Source: Clostridium chrysemydis (GTDB lineage Bacteria > Bacillota > Clostridia > Clostridiales > Clostridiaceae). From it: 64,000 nt of DNA. Under the pieces are notes generated by a model. The model was not told the origin of the DNA. It did not search any database and saw nothing but the letters and a program-made list of their open reading frames with translations. The number at the start of each line of letters is the position of its first letter. The stretch's first letter is position 1. The stretch covers positions 434,001 through 498,000 of the forward strand of contig NZ_JADEKP010000001.1 in NCBI RefSeq assembly GCF_015234215.1, written 5' to 3'. Made by a program: the position numbers and the translations under genes. Below, one piece after another: positions 51,883 to 60,709 of the stretch.

Positions 51883-52722
51883 ATGAAAAAAATTATAGCG
51901 GGGGTACTGATTTTAATGGTAATATTTATTACTTTTATTAATTTTAAAGAGAAGGGGAATGGCTTAAGAAAAGATGATTTAGATGTTTTTAAGAAAGAAT
52001 TTAAAGTTATAAAAACATTAAATGTGAATAATTATTCTAAAAAGAAAGTTAAAGATAAAGAAGCGTTCACAGAACTTGAAATAATGTATTTTTATCCAAA
52101 AGAAATAAAAGATAAGCTAAAAGATAATAGAGAAGATATCACTTTTGATAATGAAAATATAAAAGTAGAGAAGATAGATACTTTAAAAAAGGTAGAAACA
52201 GAAAAATATATTTTATCTTCTATATCTATAAATTTAAATTTATTAAGTGAAGATTTAGTATCTGAGAATATTAATATAGTTTTAAAAGATGGAGGAAGTA
52301 TAGATTTAAACTTTGGAAAATTAGTTAACAAAGATTTAAATTTAAGTAATCTTGAAGAAGGAGACTCTAAAAATATCGATATAGAAAATTCTATAATAAT
52401 TTCAAAAGATGATTTATCGAGTCTTAAAGTTCATAATTTAAAGGGTGATGATATTACTATTAATAATCTAATTTTAGATAGTGAATACTTTAATTTGAAA
52501 AGTGATTTTAAAAGAGAAAATATAAAAGGTAATTCAGAAGGAAGAGGTTATAAGCTTGATATTTCTCCTAAGGACAAAAGTTATATAAATTTTTATTATA
52601 ATATTTTAGTTTCTTATAATTATAAAAATAAAGATTATTTTTATCTATCACCTATAGGAACTAAGGAAGGGTTATTTTTTAGCGATATAAATGATAAAAT
52701 ATTAGAAAATTCAGCGCTTTAA
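51883..52722 (+). CDS. Hypothetical membrane-anchored secreted protein
   Basis: A 279-residue protein with one N-terminal hydrophobic segment (about 4-20) and no lipobox. The rest is charged, rich in Lys, Asp, Asn and Ile, and predicted outside the cell. It looks beta-rich with repeated short ISK/NINI-type strands, but I recognise no family. GGGGG precedes the ATG. Monocistronic, with a terminator immediately after. Function unknown. Confidence 0.7.
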   Translation: MKKIIAGVLILMVIFITFINFKEKGNGLRKDDLDVFKKEFKVIKTLNVNNYSKKKVKDKEAFTELEIMYFYPKEIKDKLKDNREDITFDNENIKVEKIDTLKKVETEKYILSSISINLNLLSEDLVSENINIVLKDGGSIDLNFGKLVNKDLNLSNLEEGDSKNIDIENSIIISKDDLSSLKVHNLKGDDITINNLILDSEYFNLKSDFKRENIKGNSEGRGYKLDISPKDKSYINFYYNILVSYNYKNKDYFYLSPIGTKEGLFFSDINDKILENSAL

Positions 52723-52723
52723 T

Positions 52724-52752
52724 AAAAAACGTATCTTTTTGATACGTTTTTT
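52724..52752. terminator. Bidirectional terminator
   Basis: AAAAAACGTATC, loop TTTTT, GATACGTTTTTT. Confidence 0.93.
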
Positions 52753-53461
52753 ATATTAGTCCAAAAAGTCCAAGCAATATAGGAAGAAATACTGAAGGGA
52801 GCATATTAGAGACTTTAATTTTAGAAATTTCAAGCATATCAAAGCTAAGACCTATTATTAAAAGACTACCTATTGCAGTCATAGAAGTAATAACAGCTTG
52901 GCTTAAAAGAGAAGATAAAAAGGATGCACATAAAGTGATAGTTCCTTGGTAGATAAAAACTGCTATAGAAGAAAAAATAACACCTATCCCAAGAGTTGCA
53001 GAAAATATAATAGCAGAAATACCGTCTAAAACAGATTTTGCTAAAAGTGTATCATAATCTTTTAAAAGGCCACTTTCTAAAGAACCTACTATAGCCATAG
53101 CACCAACGCAAAATAAAAGACTAGATGAAACGAAGGCTTTTGAAACAGAAAATTTAGAAGTTTCTAAAGAAGATGAAAGTTTTGATTTTGAAGAGACTTT
53201 TGATTCAATAAAATTTCCAAGAGATTTTAATCTTTTATCAATATCTATAGCTTCTCCAATCAAAGACCCAACTGCAATGCAGATTATAGTAATTAAAGTA
53301 TTCTCTCCCTTTAAAGAACCGCTAACTCCTATATAAAAAACGCAAAGTGCAATCCCCTTCATTATAGTGTCACTTATTTTATTTGATATTCCTCCTTTAA
53401 TAAATAATCCGACTAAGCTACCTAAAACAATCGCTAATGTATTTATTATAGTTCCCAGCAT
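52751..53461 (-). CDS. DUF554 family membrane protein
   Basis: A 236-residue membrane protein with about 7 helices and the DUF554 opening MLGTIINTLAIVLGSLVGLFIKGG, which also covers FCVGAMAIVGSLESGL in the middle. The family is a putative transporter of unknown substrate. ATG 53461 has AAGGAGGAG upstream; the frame runs 25 codons further upstream but without a ribosome site. It is a single gene. Confidence 0.9.
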   Translation of the reverse strand: MLGTIINTLAIVLGSLVGLFIKGGISNKISDTIMKGIALCVFYIGVSGSLKGENTLITIICIAVGSLIGEAIDIDKRLKSLGNFIESKVSSKSKLSSSLETSKFSVSKAFVSSSLLFCVGAMAIVGSLESGLLKDYDTLLAKSVLDGISAIIFSATLGIGVIFSSIAVFIYQGTITLCASFLSSLLSQAVITSMTAIGSLLIIGLSFDMLEISKIKVSNMLPSVFLPILLGLFGLI

Positions 53462-53580
53462 AAAAATCTCCTCCTTTAAGTATATAAAAATAAATATATT
53501 AAGGAAAATTATAGCATATAAACAAAAATTACTCATTAAATTTATGTTTTTAATAATTATAGAGGATTTAATTTATTTGA

Positions 53581-53617
53581 AAAAAATAAAGCAAACTCTA
53601 GTTTTAGAGTTTGCTTT
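53581..53617 (-). terminator. Terminator of the DUF4317 gene
   Basis: 13-bp arms AAAGCAAACTCTA / TAGAGTTTGCTTT with a T-rich tail on the minus strand. Confidence 0.85.
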
Positions 53618-53626
53618 AATAATATT

Positions 53627-54952
53627 TTATATTAAGTCTTCTATATCATTTACTTTAGCTTGTTCGTTTTCGTTTATTGGTATAACTAAGCACTTTTTAC
53701 CATCTATTATTTGTGATTTTATTTCGCTTACCTTTTCAGGTTTAACTTTTAAAATAACATCAAAACCTTGATCAGAGTTTGAGTTATCCTCTAATTTAGA
53801 ATCTTCTTCAGTTTGATCTATATTAGAAGAATCTAAGATATCTTCTTCCTCTTTTTCAAGCTTTATAGAGGCTTCTTCTTTAACTTGTTCAATCTTTTCT
53901 TGAAGCCTTACAACTTCTTTTATAAGATGTTCTTCTTTTTTTCTTTGCTCATTTTCTTTTAATGTTTTTTTATCTATTAAGTTTTCGGCTAAAGGAACTT
54001 GGTCTTTGAAATTTTCATCAAATGATTTTTCAATTTTTTTAGTAATAGCTTCAGGAACACCACTTTCAGTTAAAAGATTTTGCATCTCTTCTTTTGAAAC
54101 AGATAAAGGCTCACTATCTGTATCACCGTAAATTGAATCGTGTTCTTCAATCATATTACTTAAGTTTTCTTGAACTTCCATAAAAATTTTGTTTGCAGCT
54201 TTTTCATCAGCTACGTAAGAATCTTTAATTATAGATTGGAATGCTTCTTTTTGAATAGTTGCAGTTTGTTTTATTTCACAGCCAAGAGAGTTTTCCATAA
54301 GCTCTGGGTGAGTTTTTTTAGCATTTTTAGTGTAATACATAACTGAATTTACATCAGAGCTACGGTTTATAAATGCTGGGAAAACAAATCCGTTTTGAGG
54401 AGGTTCTACAACCCAATCACGAATTCTAGCGCCGATTGTATTTTCTTCTTCGTAATATCTAAGGCCTGGCTCTGATAAAGAAACAGGACAAAGGGCACAT
54501 AATATATATTCATATATTTCTTCTGATTCATCTATATTTAGATTATCAGATGTTTTAGTGATAACATCATATGCGTCGTGGAAAAGTATAATTAAAAAGT
54601 TTCCAGTGTAATCATAATTATCTATAATTGACTTATAAAAATCATTAAGTAAAGTATCATCTTTTAGAGCACTAGTTTTAAGCTGCATAAGTGAGACTTG
54701 TCTATCATTTACTAAGTCTTCTGAATCTTTAAAGTTTAATTCTAATAAATTATTTGAAATAGTACCTGATATAACTTTCTTTGCTATATCTAAATATTTA
54801 AAATACTCGTCCTCTTCTAAATTTAGAAAACTTTCTCTGAAATTTAAAATAATGTTTTTCTCTGAATTTACATAACAACCGCACATTTTAGTAAAGGTAC
54901 AGTTTTCTTTTTTTAAGTGTTTTCTTAATTCAAGTATATCTTTTTTTCTCAT
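53627..54952 (-). CDS. DUF4317 family protein
   Basis: A 441-residue soluble protein. The N-terminus (KKDILELRKHLKKENCTFTKMCGCYVN) and middle (SLSEPGLRYYEEENTIGARIRDWVVEPPQNGFVFPAFINR) match DUF4317, a clostridial family of unknown function. The last third holds a charged coiled coil (about 320-390) and an acidic linker. GAGGGG precedes the ATG. It is monocistronic. Confidence 0.87.
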   Translation of the reverse strand: MRKKDILELRKHLKKENCTFTKMCGCYVNSEKNIILNFRESFLNLEEDEYFKYLDIAKKVISGTISNNLLELNFKDSEDLVNDRQVSLMQLKTSALKDDTLLNDFYKSIIDNYDYTGNFLIILFHDAYDVITKTSDNLNIDESEEIYEYILCALCPVSLSEPGLRYYEEENTIGARIRDWVVEPPQNGFVFPAFINRSSDVNSVMYYTKNAKKTHPELMENSLGCEIKQTATIQKEAFQSIIKDSYVADEKAANKIFMEVQENLSNMIEEHDSIYGDTDSEPLSVSKEEMQNLLTESGVPEAITKKIEKSFDENFKDQVPLAENLIDKKTLKENEQRKKEEHLIKEVVRLQEKIEQVKEEASIKLEKEEEDILDSSNIDQTEEDSKLEDNSNSDQGFDVILKVKPEKVSEIKSQIIDGKKCLVIPINENEQAKVNDIEDLI

Positions 54953-55149
54953 ACAAACCCCTCGATCAAATTAAATTTAGGCGTAATTTATTTATTACCA
55001 TTATTAAGTATAGTATTTTTTTTATATTAATTAAAGTGTTCTAAATTATTTCTTACATAAATGAAAGGTAAATGTAATGAAAGTAAATATGTGTTTTAAA
55101 GTCTTTAACCTATAATTTTTATATAGTAATTTTTATTCGGAGGTTAAAG

Positions 55150-56451
55150 ATGGAATTAGCAATTAGAAATATTAAAAGAAATAAATTAGATTACATAATT
55201 TATTTAAGTGCAATATCCCTTGCAATAAGTAATCTATATTTTTTTTGTTCGATAATTTTTGGAAAAACAGTTAGTGGGCTTATAGATGAATTTAATGGAG
55301 TTAACGGAATTTTTTATGGTTCTGGGTTACTTATGCTTTTGGTTATATCAATATTTATCTGGTATTCAAATAAATTTTTTATAAGAAAAAGGCAAAAAGA
55401 AATAGGAATTTACTCGCTCGTTGGAATGGATAATAGCAAAATATCAAATATGATTTTTGGAGAAATGATGTTTGTTGGATTAATAGCTATGTTCTTTGGA
55501 TCTATTTTAGGGATAATATTTTCATCTGGCTTTACTAAAATATATTTTAATATGCTTAATATAAAAAATACAACAAGTATAGGCATATTTGATTTAAAGG
55601 CTTTAATTATATCAAACATATTATTTTTTATATTTTATACGATAGTATCATTAAATAGTTCGAGTATTATAGATAAATTTAAATTAATTGATTTATTTAA
55701 TGCTGATAATAAAAGGGAGAAGGAGTTTAAAAAGCCTATTATAAAAGGTCTTTCTGCTATGGTTATAATAGGGATTGGATATTTTAGTTATCCATTTTCA
55801 ATAGGAACACTCGGACTTAGCATTGTAATTACTTTATTTTTGGTAGTTAAAGGTACATACAAATTATGTAACACAAAAGTTATAGATAAGATAACTTTAA
55901 GAAAAGAAAAGTTAGGCTATAGAAATGGAGAAGATTTAATAGTTAATTCAAATCTACTATTTAAAATTAGAAGCAATTCGAGAAATATTGCAACGACATC
56001 AGTTTTAATTGCCTCTAGTATGACAGCACTTGGAGTTTGTCTAGCTTTATATTATACAGATGATACAGGTGCATCAAGTAGTGTTATTACTACAATATTA
56101 TTTGTTGGTATTTGTATATCTTTAGTTTTTACTATATGCACTATATCAATTATGCTATTTAAATTTATTAGAGAAGCTTATGATGATAAAAGTAGATATG
56201 AGATGTTAAGTAAGATTGGATTTTCAAAAGAAAATATAAAAAGTATAATCACTAAGCAATTAAGGATAAATTATCTACTTCCGTTTTGTATAGGGGTAGT
56301 GCATAGCTTAGTTGCTCTAAGTATAGTTATTTTAGGATTGCAAGAAAGATTTATAACTATTATAGGTGGAATGTATTTAGGGTATTTTTTAGTTTATCTA
56401 ATCTACTTTCTAATAACTAGATTAATATATATAAGAATAATATTTAAGTAA
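55150..56451 (+). CDS. FtsX-like ABC transporter permease (short BceB-like)
   Basis: A 433-residue permease with about 8 helices. The N-terminal NIKRNKLDYIIYLSAISLAISNLYFF and the RKRQKEIGIYSLVGMDNSKI cytoplasmic segment mark the BceB/FtsX group; KSRYEMLSKIGFSKENIKSII is the second coupling segment. BceB proteins are usually about 650 residues with a large outer loop; that loop is absent here. GGAGG precedes the ATG. The ATPase gene follows after 14 bases. No two-component system is adjacent. Confidence 0.85.
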   Translation: MELAIRNIKRNKLDYIIYLSAISLAISNLYFFCSIIFGKTVSGLIDEFNGVNGIFYGSGLLMLLVISIFIWYSNKFFIRKRQKEIGIYSLVGMDNSKISNMIFGEMMFVGLIAMFFGSILGIIFSSGFTKIYFNMLNIKNTTSIGIFDLKALIISNILFFIFYTIVSLNSSSIIDKFKLIDLFNADNKREKEFKKPIIKGLSAMVIIGIGYFSYPFSIGTLGLSIVITLFLVVKGTYKLCNTKVIDKITLRKEKLGYRNGEDLIVNSNLLFKIRSNSRNIATTSVLIASSMTALGVCLALYYTDDTGASSSVITTILFVGICISLVFTICTISIMLFKFIREAYDDKSRYEMLSKIGFSKENIKSIITKQLRINYLLPFCIGVVHSLVALSIVILGLQERFITIIGGMYLGYFLVYLIYFLITRLIYIRIIFK

Positions 56452-56465
56452 AAGAGGTAAAAAAT

Positions 56466-57215
56466 ATGAAAGATATTTTAAAAATAAATGATTTAGGAAA
56501 AACATATGGAAGCGGAAATAATAAAGTTGTAGCTTTAAAAAATATAAATTTGACCATAAAAGAAAAAGAATTCGTAGCAGTTATGGGACCTTCAGGTTCA
56601 GGGAAAAGTACATTACTTAACGTAATTTCAACTATAGATAGACCAAGTTCTGGAGAAGTATATATAGACGGAAGTAATATAAATAAAATATCAGATAAAA
56701 AACTTGCCGCTTTTAGACGTGATAAATTAGGATTTATATTTCAAAGTTTTAATCTTTTAGATACTTTAACAGTTGAAGAAAATATAGCACTTCCTTTAAC
56801 AATTTCTAAAAACATAAATAAAAGTGAAATAAAACAAAGGGCTGCAAATATTTCTAACAGGCTTGGAATAAGAGAAATACTTCACAAGTATCCTTACGAA
56901 ATTTCAGGAGGACAAAAGCAAAGGACAGCAGCTTGCCGCGCAATTATAGGAAATCCATCTCTAATTTTAGCAGATGAACCTACTGGTGCATTAGATTCAA
57001 AGTCAGCTGAAAATTTATTAGATACTTTAAATTTTCTAAATGAGAAAGAAGATGCAACAATAATGATGGTAACTCACGACCCTTTAGCTGCAAGTTACTC
57101 AAAAAGAGTAATATTTATTAAGGATGGAAATTTGGCATATGAAATTGAAAGAAAAGGAACTAAAGAAGAATTCTTAAAAAAGATCCTTGAAGTAATAGCT
57201 TATATGAACGTTTAA
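56466..57215 (+). CDS. ABC exporter ATPase (BceA/LolD-like)
   Basis: A 249-residue ATPase of the MacB/LolD group: Walker A GPSGSGKST near 42, Q-loop FIFQSFNLLDTLTV, signature SGGQKQR and Walker B LILADEPTGALDSK. It pairs with the permease just upstream. Such systems move or remove antimicrobial peptides and lipid-linked compounds. AGAGG precedes the ATG. The order permease then ATPase is the reverse of typical bceAB. Confidence 0.92.
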   Translation: MKDILKINDLGKTYGSGNNKVVALKNINLTIKEKEFVAVMGPSGSGKSTLLNVISTIDRPSSGEVYIDGSNINKISDKKLAAFRRDKLGFIFQSFNLLDTLTVEENIALPLTISKNINKSEIKQRAANISNRLGIREILHKYPYEISGGQKQRTAACRAIIGNPSLILADEPTGALDSKSAENLLDTLNFLNEKEDATIMMVTHDPLAASYSKRVIFIKDGNLAYEIERKGTKEEFLKKILEVIAYMNV

Positions 57216-57233
57216 AATAAAATAAAAATATCT

Positions 57234-57264
57234 AAAAAGAAGCATATTTGTATATGCTTCTTTT
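57234..57264 (+). terminator. Intrinsic terminator
   Basis: AAAAGAAGCATAT, loop TTGT, ATATGCTTCTTTT. Confidence 0.92.
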
Positions 57265-57389
57265 AATTATATTCAAAAGTAATAAATACTTTTTAGAAAT
57301 GTTCTTTTTTAAGAAATAGAGTCGATAATTTCTATAAAAACTATATTAGTATAGATTTGAATCTTTAATATAGTAAAGAGATATAAAAG

Positions 57390-57406
57390 TTCCTAAGTGT
57401 TAGGAA
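57390..57406. promoter_or_regulatory. Operator-like inverted repeat ahead of the PRD regulator gene
   Basis: TTCCTAAGTGTTAGGAA: 7-bp arms with 3-bp spacer, 59 bp before the regulator ATG. A close match recurs at 59933. Confidence 0.6.
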
Positions 57407-57465
57407 AAATGTTTCTAAACTTTAATTAAATAAAAGGTGTTAAATTTAACTTAGGAGGGGAAGAT

Positions 57466-59373
57466 ATGTTAAATAGTCGCCAAGCTAATATAATCGATAT
57501 ATTAAATGATAATAATGATTGGATTACAGGAAAAGAATTATCAAAGATTTTAACTGTCTCTGATAGAACTATAAGACTTGATATATCAAGTATTAATAAT
57601 TATTATAACTGTATTTTAATTCAATCTAATAAAAGGTTTGGGTATAAGGTTAATAAAGAACTGTTAAACAAGCAAAATATAGAGATAAAAGGTGTTATAC
57701 CTCAAAACTCAAAAGAAAGATGTGTATACGTAATTCAAAAACTTCTGTTTAAAAGGAAGGAAATCAATTTAATATCACTTCAAGAGCAAGTTTTTGTAAG
57801 CGGTTACTCTATAGATAATGATATTAAAAAGATAAGAAAAATAATAAGTAAATATCCAAACCTTTCTCTTATAAGGTCTAAAAACCATATAAGGCTTGAA
57901 GGAAATGAAGGAGATAAAAGAAGATTATATAAACATCTTTTAACAAAAGAGATTAGAGGTAATTTTATAAACTTAAATTCTATAGCAGACCTTTGGAACA
58001 ACTTTGATTTCTTAGAAGTTAAAGAAATTTTAGAAGAGATTTTAGAAAAATATAATTATAAAATAAGAGAAATGATTTTTCCAATGATTATGATTCACGC
58101 GGGAGTAGCTATAGAAAGAATTTTTGATCACAACTACTTAAAATCTATTAATGATTCAGAAAAACTAAAAGAAAGCGTTGAATATAAAATTTCAAGAGAG
58201 TTTTTTAATGAAGTAAGTAAAAGAATCAATATAGAATTAGTAGATGCAGAAATAAATAGATTTGCCCTTTTACTTATGGGTAAAAAAAGTAGTCAATTTA
58301 GAAAAGATATTTTAAAAGAAGAATTAAATGAAGATGTAGATGATTTAACAGATGAAGTTATTTTAGAAATTAAAAATCATTATGATATAGATTTTAGTGG
58401 TGATTCTGATTTAAGGGTTGGATTAACTATGCATCTTCAAGCTTTATTAGAGAGACAAAAAAACAATATAAATGTAACTAATGCGTATATTCAAGATATT
58501 AAGAGAAAGTATCCTTTAGTTTTTGAGATGGCAGTAAGTGCTGGAGAAGTTATTCAAAAGGGAATAGGTGAAAAGATAAATGAAAATGAATTATCATTTA
58601 TTGCGTTACATTTAGGTGCAGCTTATGAAAGAGTAAATATTATCAAAAAGCACAAAGCAGTAATAATAATTCCTTATAATAAAATGTTATCTAAGATGTG
58701 CATAGAAAAAATAAACAATAGATTTAGCGATAGGATGGAAATAGTAGCTGTACATAACTTTTTTGAAGAGAGCAAAATATTAGAAGAAGAGGCTGATTTA
58801 ATAATAACTACAGCTAAGCTTAAGCATACTTTAGATATTCAAACTGTAAATATATCTCTCTTTGTAAATTACGAAGATGAAAGTAAAATTTTTCAAACTT
58901 TAAACAATTTAGATAAGAAAAACAGTCATGGAGATTTTGTTGAACTTATTAATAAGTTAATGAGAAAAGATTTATTTTACAGAAAAAATAGTATGGAAAG
59001 TGCAAAGGAAGTTATTGAATTTTTGTCAGATGAATTAATAAAAAAAGGTTTAGTAGATGAAAATTATAAAGAAGATGTATTAAAACGTGAAGAAATATCT
59101 TCTACCTCATTTATATATGGTTTTGCAGTTCCTCACTCTATTGAAGTTACAGCTAAGGAATCTTGCATCTCTACTATGATTTTAGATAATCCTGTTAAAT
59201 GGGGCGAATATGATGTAAAGCTTATAGTTTTAGTTGCAATAAAAGAAACTGGGACAACCCTTTTAAAAACCTTTTTCGATTGGTTAAGTAGCGTAGTTTT
59301 AGATAAAAATAAATTTTCAAAACTTCTAGAAGTAAAAAGTTTTGAAGAACTAATGAAAGAGATAATTTCTTAG
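57466..59373 (+). CDS. PRD-domain PTS-controlled transcriptional activator with EIIA domain
   Basis: A 635-residue MtlR/LicR-type regulator. HTH_11 at about 8-60 (GKELSKILTVSDRTIRLDISSINNYYN), a second HTH (80-150), two PRDs with His211 (HAGVAIERI), His323 and His382, an EIIB-like stretch (405-485) and a C-terminal fructose/mannitol-type EIIA with His557 in AVPHSIE. DNA-binding HTHs make it an activator, not an RNA antiterminator. Phosphorylation at the PRDs and EIIA would report PTS activity. AGGAGGGG precedes the ATG. The PTS genes downstream are the obvious targets. Confidence 0.93.
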   Translation: MLNSRQANIIDILNDNNDWITGKELSKILTVSDRTIRLDISSINNYYNCILIQSNKRFGYKVNKELLNKQNIEIKGVIPQNSKERCVYVIQKLLFKRKEINLISLQEQVFVSGYSIDNDIKKIRKIISKYPNLSLIRSKNHIRLEGNEGDKRRLYKHLLTKEIRGNFINLNSIADLWNNFDFLEVKEILEEILEKYNYKIREMIFPMIMIHAGVAIERIFDHNYLKSINDSEKLKESVEYKISREFFNEVSKRINIELVDAEINRFALLLMGKKSSQFRKDILKEELNEDVDDLTDEVILEIKNHYDIDFSGDSDLRVGLTMHLQALLERQKNNINVTNAYIQDIKRKYPLVFEMAVSAGEVIQKGIGEKINENELSFIALHLGAAYERVNIIKKHKAVIIIPYNKMLSKMCIEKINNRFSDRMEIVAVHNFFEESKILEEEADLIITTAKLKHTLDIQTVNISLFVNYEDESKIFQTLNNLDKKNSHGDFVELINKLMRKDLFYRKNSMESAKEVIEFLSDELIKKGLVDENYKEDVLKREEISSTSFIYGFAVPHSIEVTAKESCISTMILDNPVKWGEYDVKLIVLVAIKETGTTLLKTFFDWLSSVVLDKNKFSKLLEVKSFEELMKEIIS

Positions 59374-59383
59374 GAGGTAGAGT

Positions 59384-59932
59384 ATGAAAGAAAATAATAA
59401 ATCAAACGTAAATGTTAGTAGAAGGTTTTTAGGTTATATCATCGATTGGTATGTAGGAGCTTTATGTACAGCTTTACCAATAGCTTTAATTTCACAAAAG
59501 TTAACTAATACTATGACAAACCAAAATATTATAGAGTTTCAAGGTTCATACGGGATTATAGCAGGAATATTAGCTTTATTATTTGCAGTATTTTATTTTG
59601 TAATAGTTCCAACATTTATTTATAAAGGACAAACTATAGGTAAGAGAATTTGCAAAATGAAAATAGTTAAAAAATCTAATGAAGATGTAGAACTTAAAAA
59701 TATTTTTTTAAGGCAAGTAATAGGTGTGATGATTATTGAGGGGGCATTAGTTACAGCAAGTACAATATGGCATCAATTACTTACTATATTTACAAGGTTT
59801 AATTTTGTTACTCCATTAATGTATGCAGGATTTGCAATAACTGCAATAAGTGTTTGTTTGTTGTTATTTAAAGGAGAAAATAGAGCACTTCATGATTATA
59901 TAGGAAATACAAAAGTAGTTTTATGTGATTAG
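59384..59932 (+). CDS. RDD family membrane protein
   Basis: A 182-residue protein with four hydrophobic segments. It has the RDD-type opening SRRFLGYIIDWYVGAL, the QTIGKRICKMKIVK segment and the C-terminal RALHDYIGNTKVV, as expected for the RDD family. Proposed roles include ion transport, but nothing is settled. AGGAGG precedes the ATG, 10 bases after the regulator gene, so it is expressed with it. Confidence 0.88.
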   Translation: MKENNKSNVNVSRRFLGYIIDWYVGALCTALPIALISQKLTNTMTNQNIIEFQGSYGIIAGILALLFAVFYFVIVPTFIYKGQTIGKRICKMKIVKKSNEDVELKNIFLRQVIGVMIIEGALVTASTIWHQLLTIFTRFNFVTPLMYAGFAITAISVCLLLFKGENRALHDYIGNTKVVLCD

Positions 59933-59950
59933 TTTCCTAACATTAGGAAA
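59933..59950. promoter_or_regulatory. Operator-like inverted repeat ahead of the PTS operon
   Basis: TTTCCTAACATTAGGAAA: 8-bp arms with a 2-bp spacer, directly after the RDD stop and 66 bp before the IIA ATG. It matches the repeat at 57390. Confidence 0.6.
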
Positions 59951-60015
59951 AGATGATGTAAGCCTAAAAGATTATATAAAATATATAATTTGTTTATAGA
60001 CGAAAGGAGAAGAAG

Positions 60016-60336
60016 ATGGATAATTTAGAATTAATAAGCTTTAATATTATTTCATCAGTAGGAATGGCTAAATCAAGTTATATTGAGGCTATGAAAGCTG
60101 CTGAAAAAGGAGAATTCGATTTAGTTAATGAAAAGATGGAAGAGGGAGATAAGTATTTTAGTAAAGGACATAATAGTCACACAGAATTGATTCAACAAGA
60201 AGCGAGTGGTAAAGGTGTTACTCCAACAATTTTACTTATGCACGCTGAGGATCAATTAATGTCAGCTGAAACTATTAAAATACTTACTAAAGAAGTAATT
60301 AAATTAAATAAAAGTATAAAAGAATTAATGAAATAA
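60016..60336 (+). CDS. PTS lactose/cellobiose-family IIA component
   Basis: A 106-residue helical IIA protein that passes phosphate from HPr to IIB. The phosphorylated His76 lies in LLMHAEDQLM, and MKAAEKGEFDLVNEKMEEGDKYFSKGHNSHTELI is typical of this trimeric family. GGAGAAG precedes the ATG. First gene of the PTS operon. Confidence 0.95.
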   Translation: MDNLELISFNIISSVGMAKSSYIEAMKAAEKGEFDLVNEKMEEGDKYFSKGHNSHTELIQQEASGKGVTPTILLMHAEDQLMSAETIKILTKEVIKLNKSIKELMK

Positions 60337-60363
60337 AAAAAGAAAGAAAGAAAGAAAGAAGGG
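60335..60363 (+). repeat. GAAA tetranucleotide tract next to the IIB ribosome site
   Basis: Four uninterrupted GAAA units (60342-60357) after an A-run, followed by GAAGGG (60358-60363), the ribosome site of the IIB gene. A change in copy number would alter the intergenic length and possibly IIB translation. Confidence 0.75.
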
Positions 60364-60371
60364 TATTAATT

Positions 60372-60692
60372 ATGAAAAAGGTATATTTATTTTGTAGTCA
60401 AGGGATGTCAACTAGCATGCTAGCTAGTAAAATGCAAGAGGTTGCAAATAGTCATAACTTACCAATAGAGGTTTTAGCATTTCCACATAACAAATTAAGA
60501 GAAATTATAGATGAGAGACATCCAGATTGTATTTTACTTGGACCTCAAGTTAAGTATATGTATGAAGAAACTGTAGAAGAATTTGGAAGTTTAGGTATTC
60601 CTATATCAGTTATAAATGCGGATGATTATGGAATGATGAATGGAGAAAAGGTATTAAAAATAGCAATAAAATTGATAAAAGCAAAAAAATAA
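60372..60692 (+). CDS. PTS lactose/cellobiose-family IIB component
   Basis: A 106-residue IIB protein. The phospho-Cys8 lies in YLFCSQGMSTSMLASKM, the P-loop-like motif of the family; LLGPQVKYMYEE follows. It transfers phosphate from IIA to the sugar carried by IIC. Translation depends on GAAGGG at the end of a GAAA repeat tract. Confidence 0.95.
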   Translation: MKKVYLFCSQGMSTSMLASKMQEVANSHNLPIEVLAFPHNKLREIIDERHPDCILLGPQVKYMYEETVEEFGSLGIPISVINADDYGMMNGEKVLKIAIKLIKAKK

Positions 60693-60709
60693 CATAAGGA
60701 GGAATAATA

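Noticed and set aside
55053-55077. TTACAT...ATGTAA inverted repeat as a BceR-type operator
   Set aside because: The 13-bp gap does not fit the known BceR site (TNACA-N4-TGTAA), and no response regulator gene adjoins.
57466-59373. PRD protein as the antiterminator for the RAT at 49210
   Set aside because: It has DNA-binding HTH domains at the N-terminus rather than the CAT RNA-binding domain.
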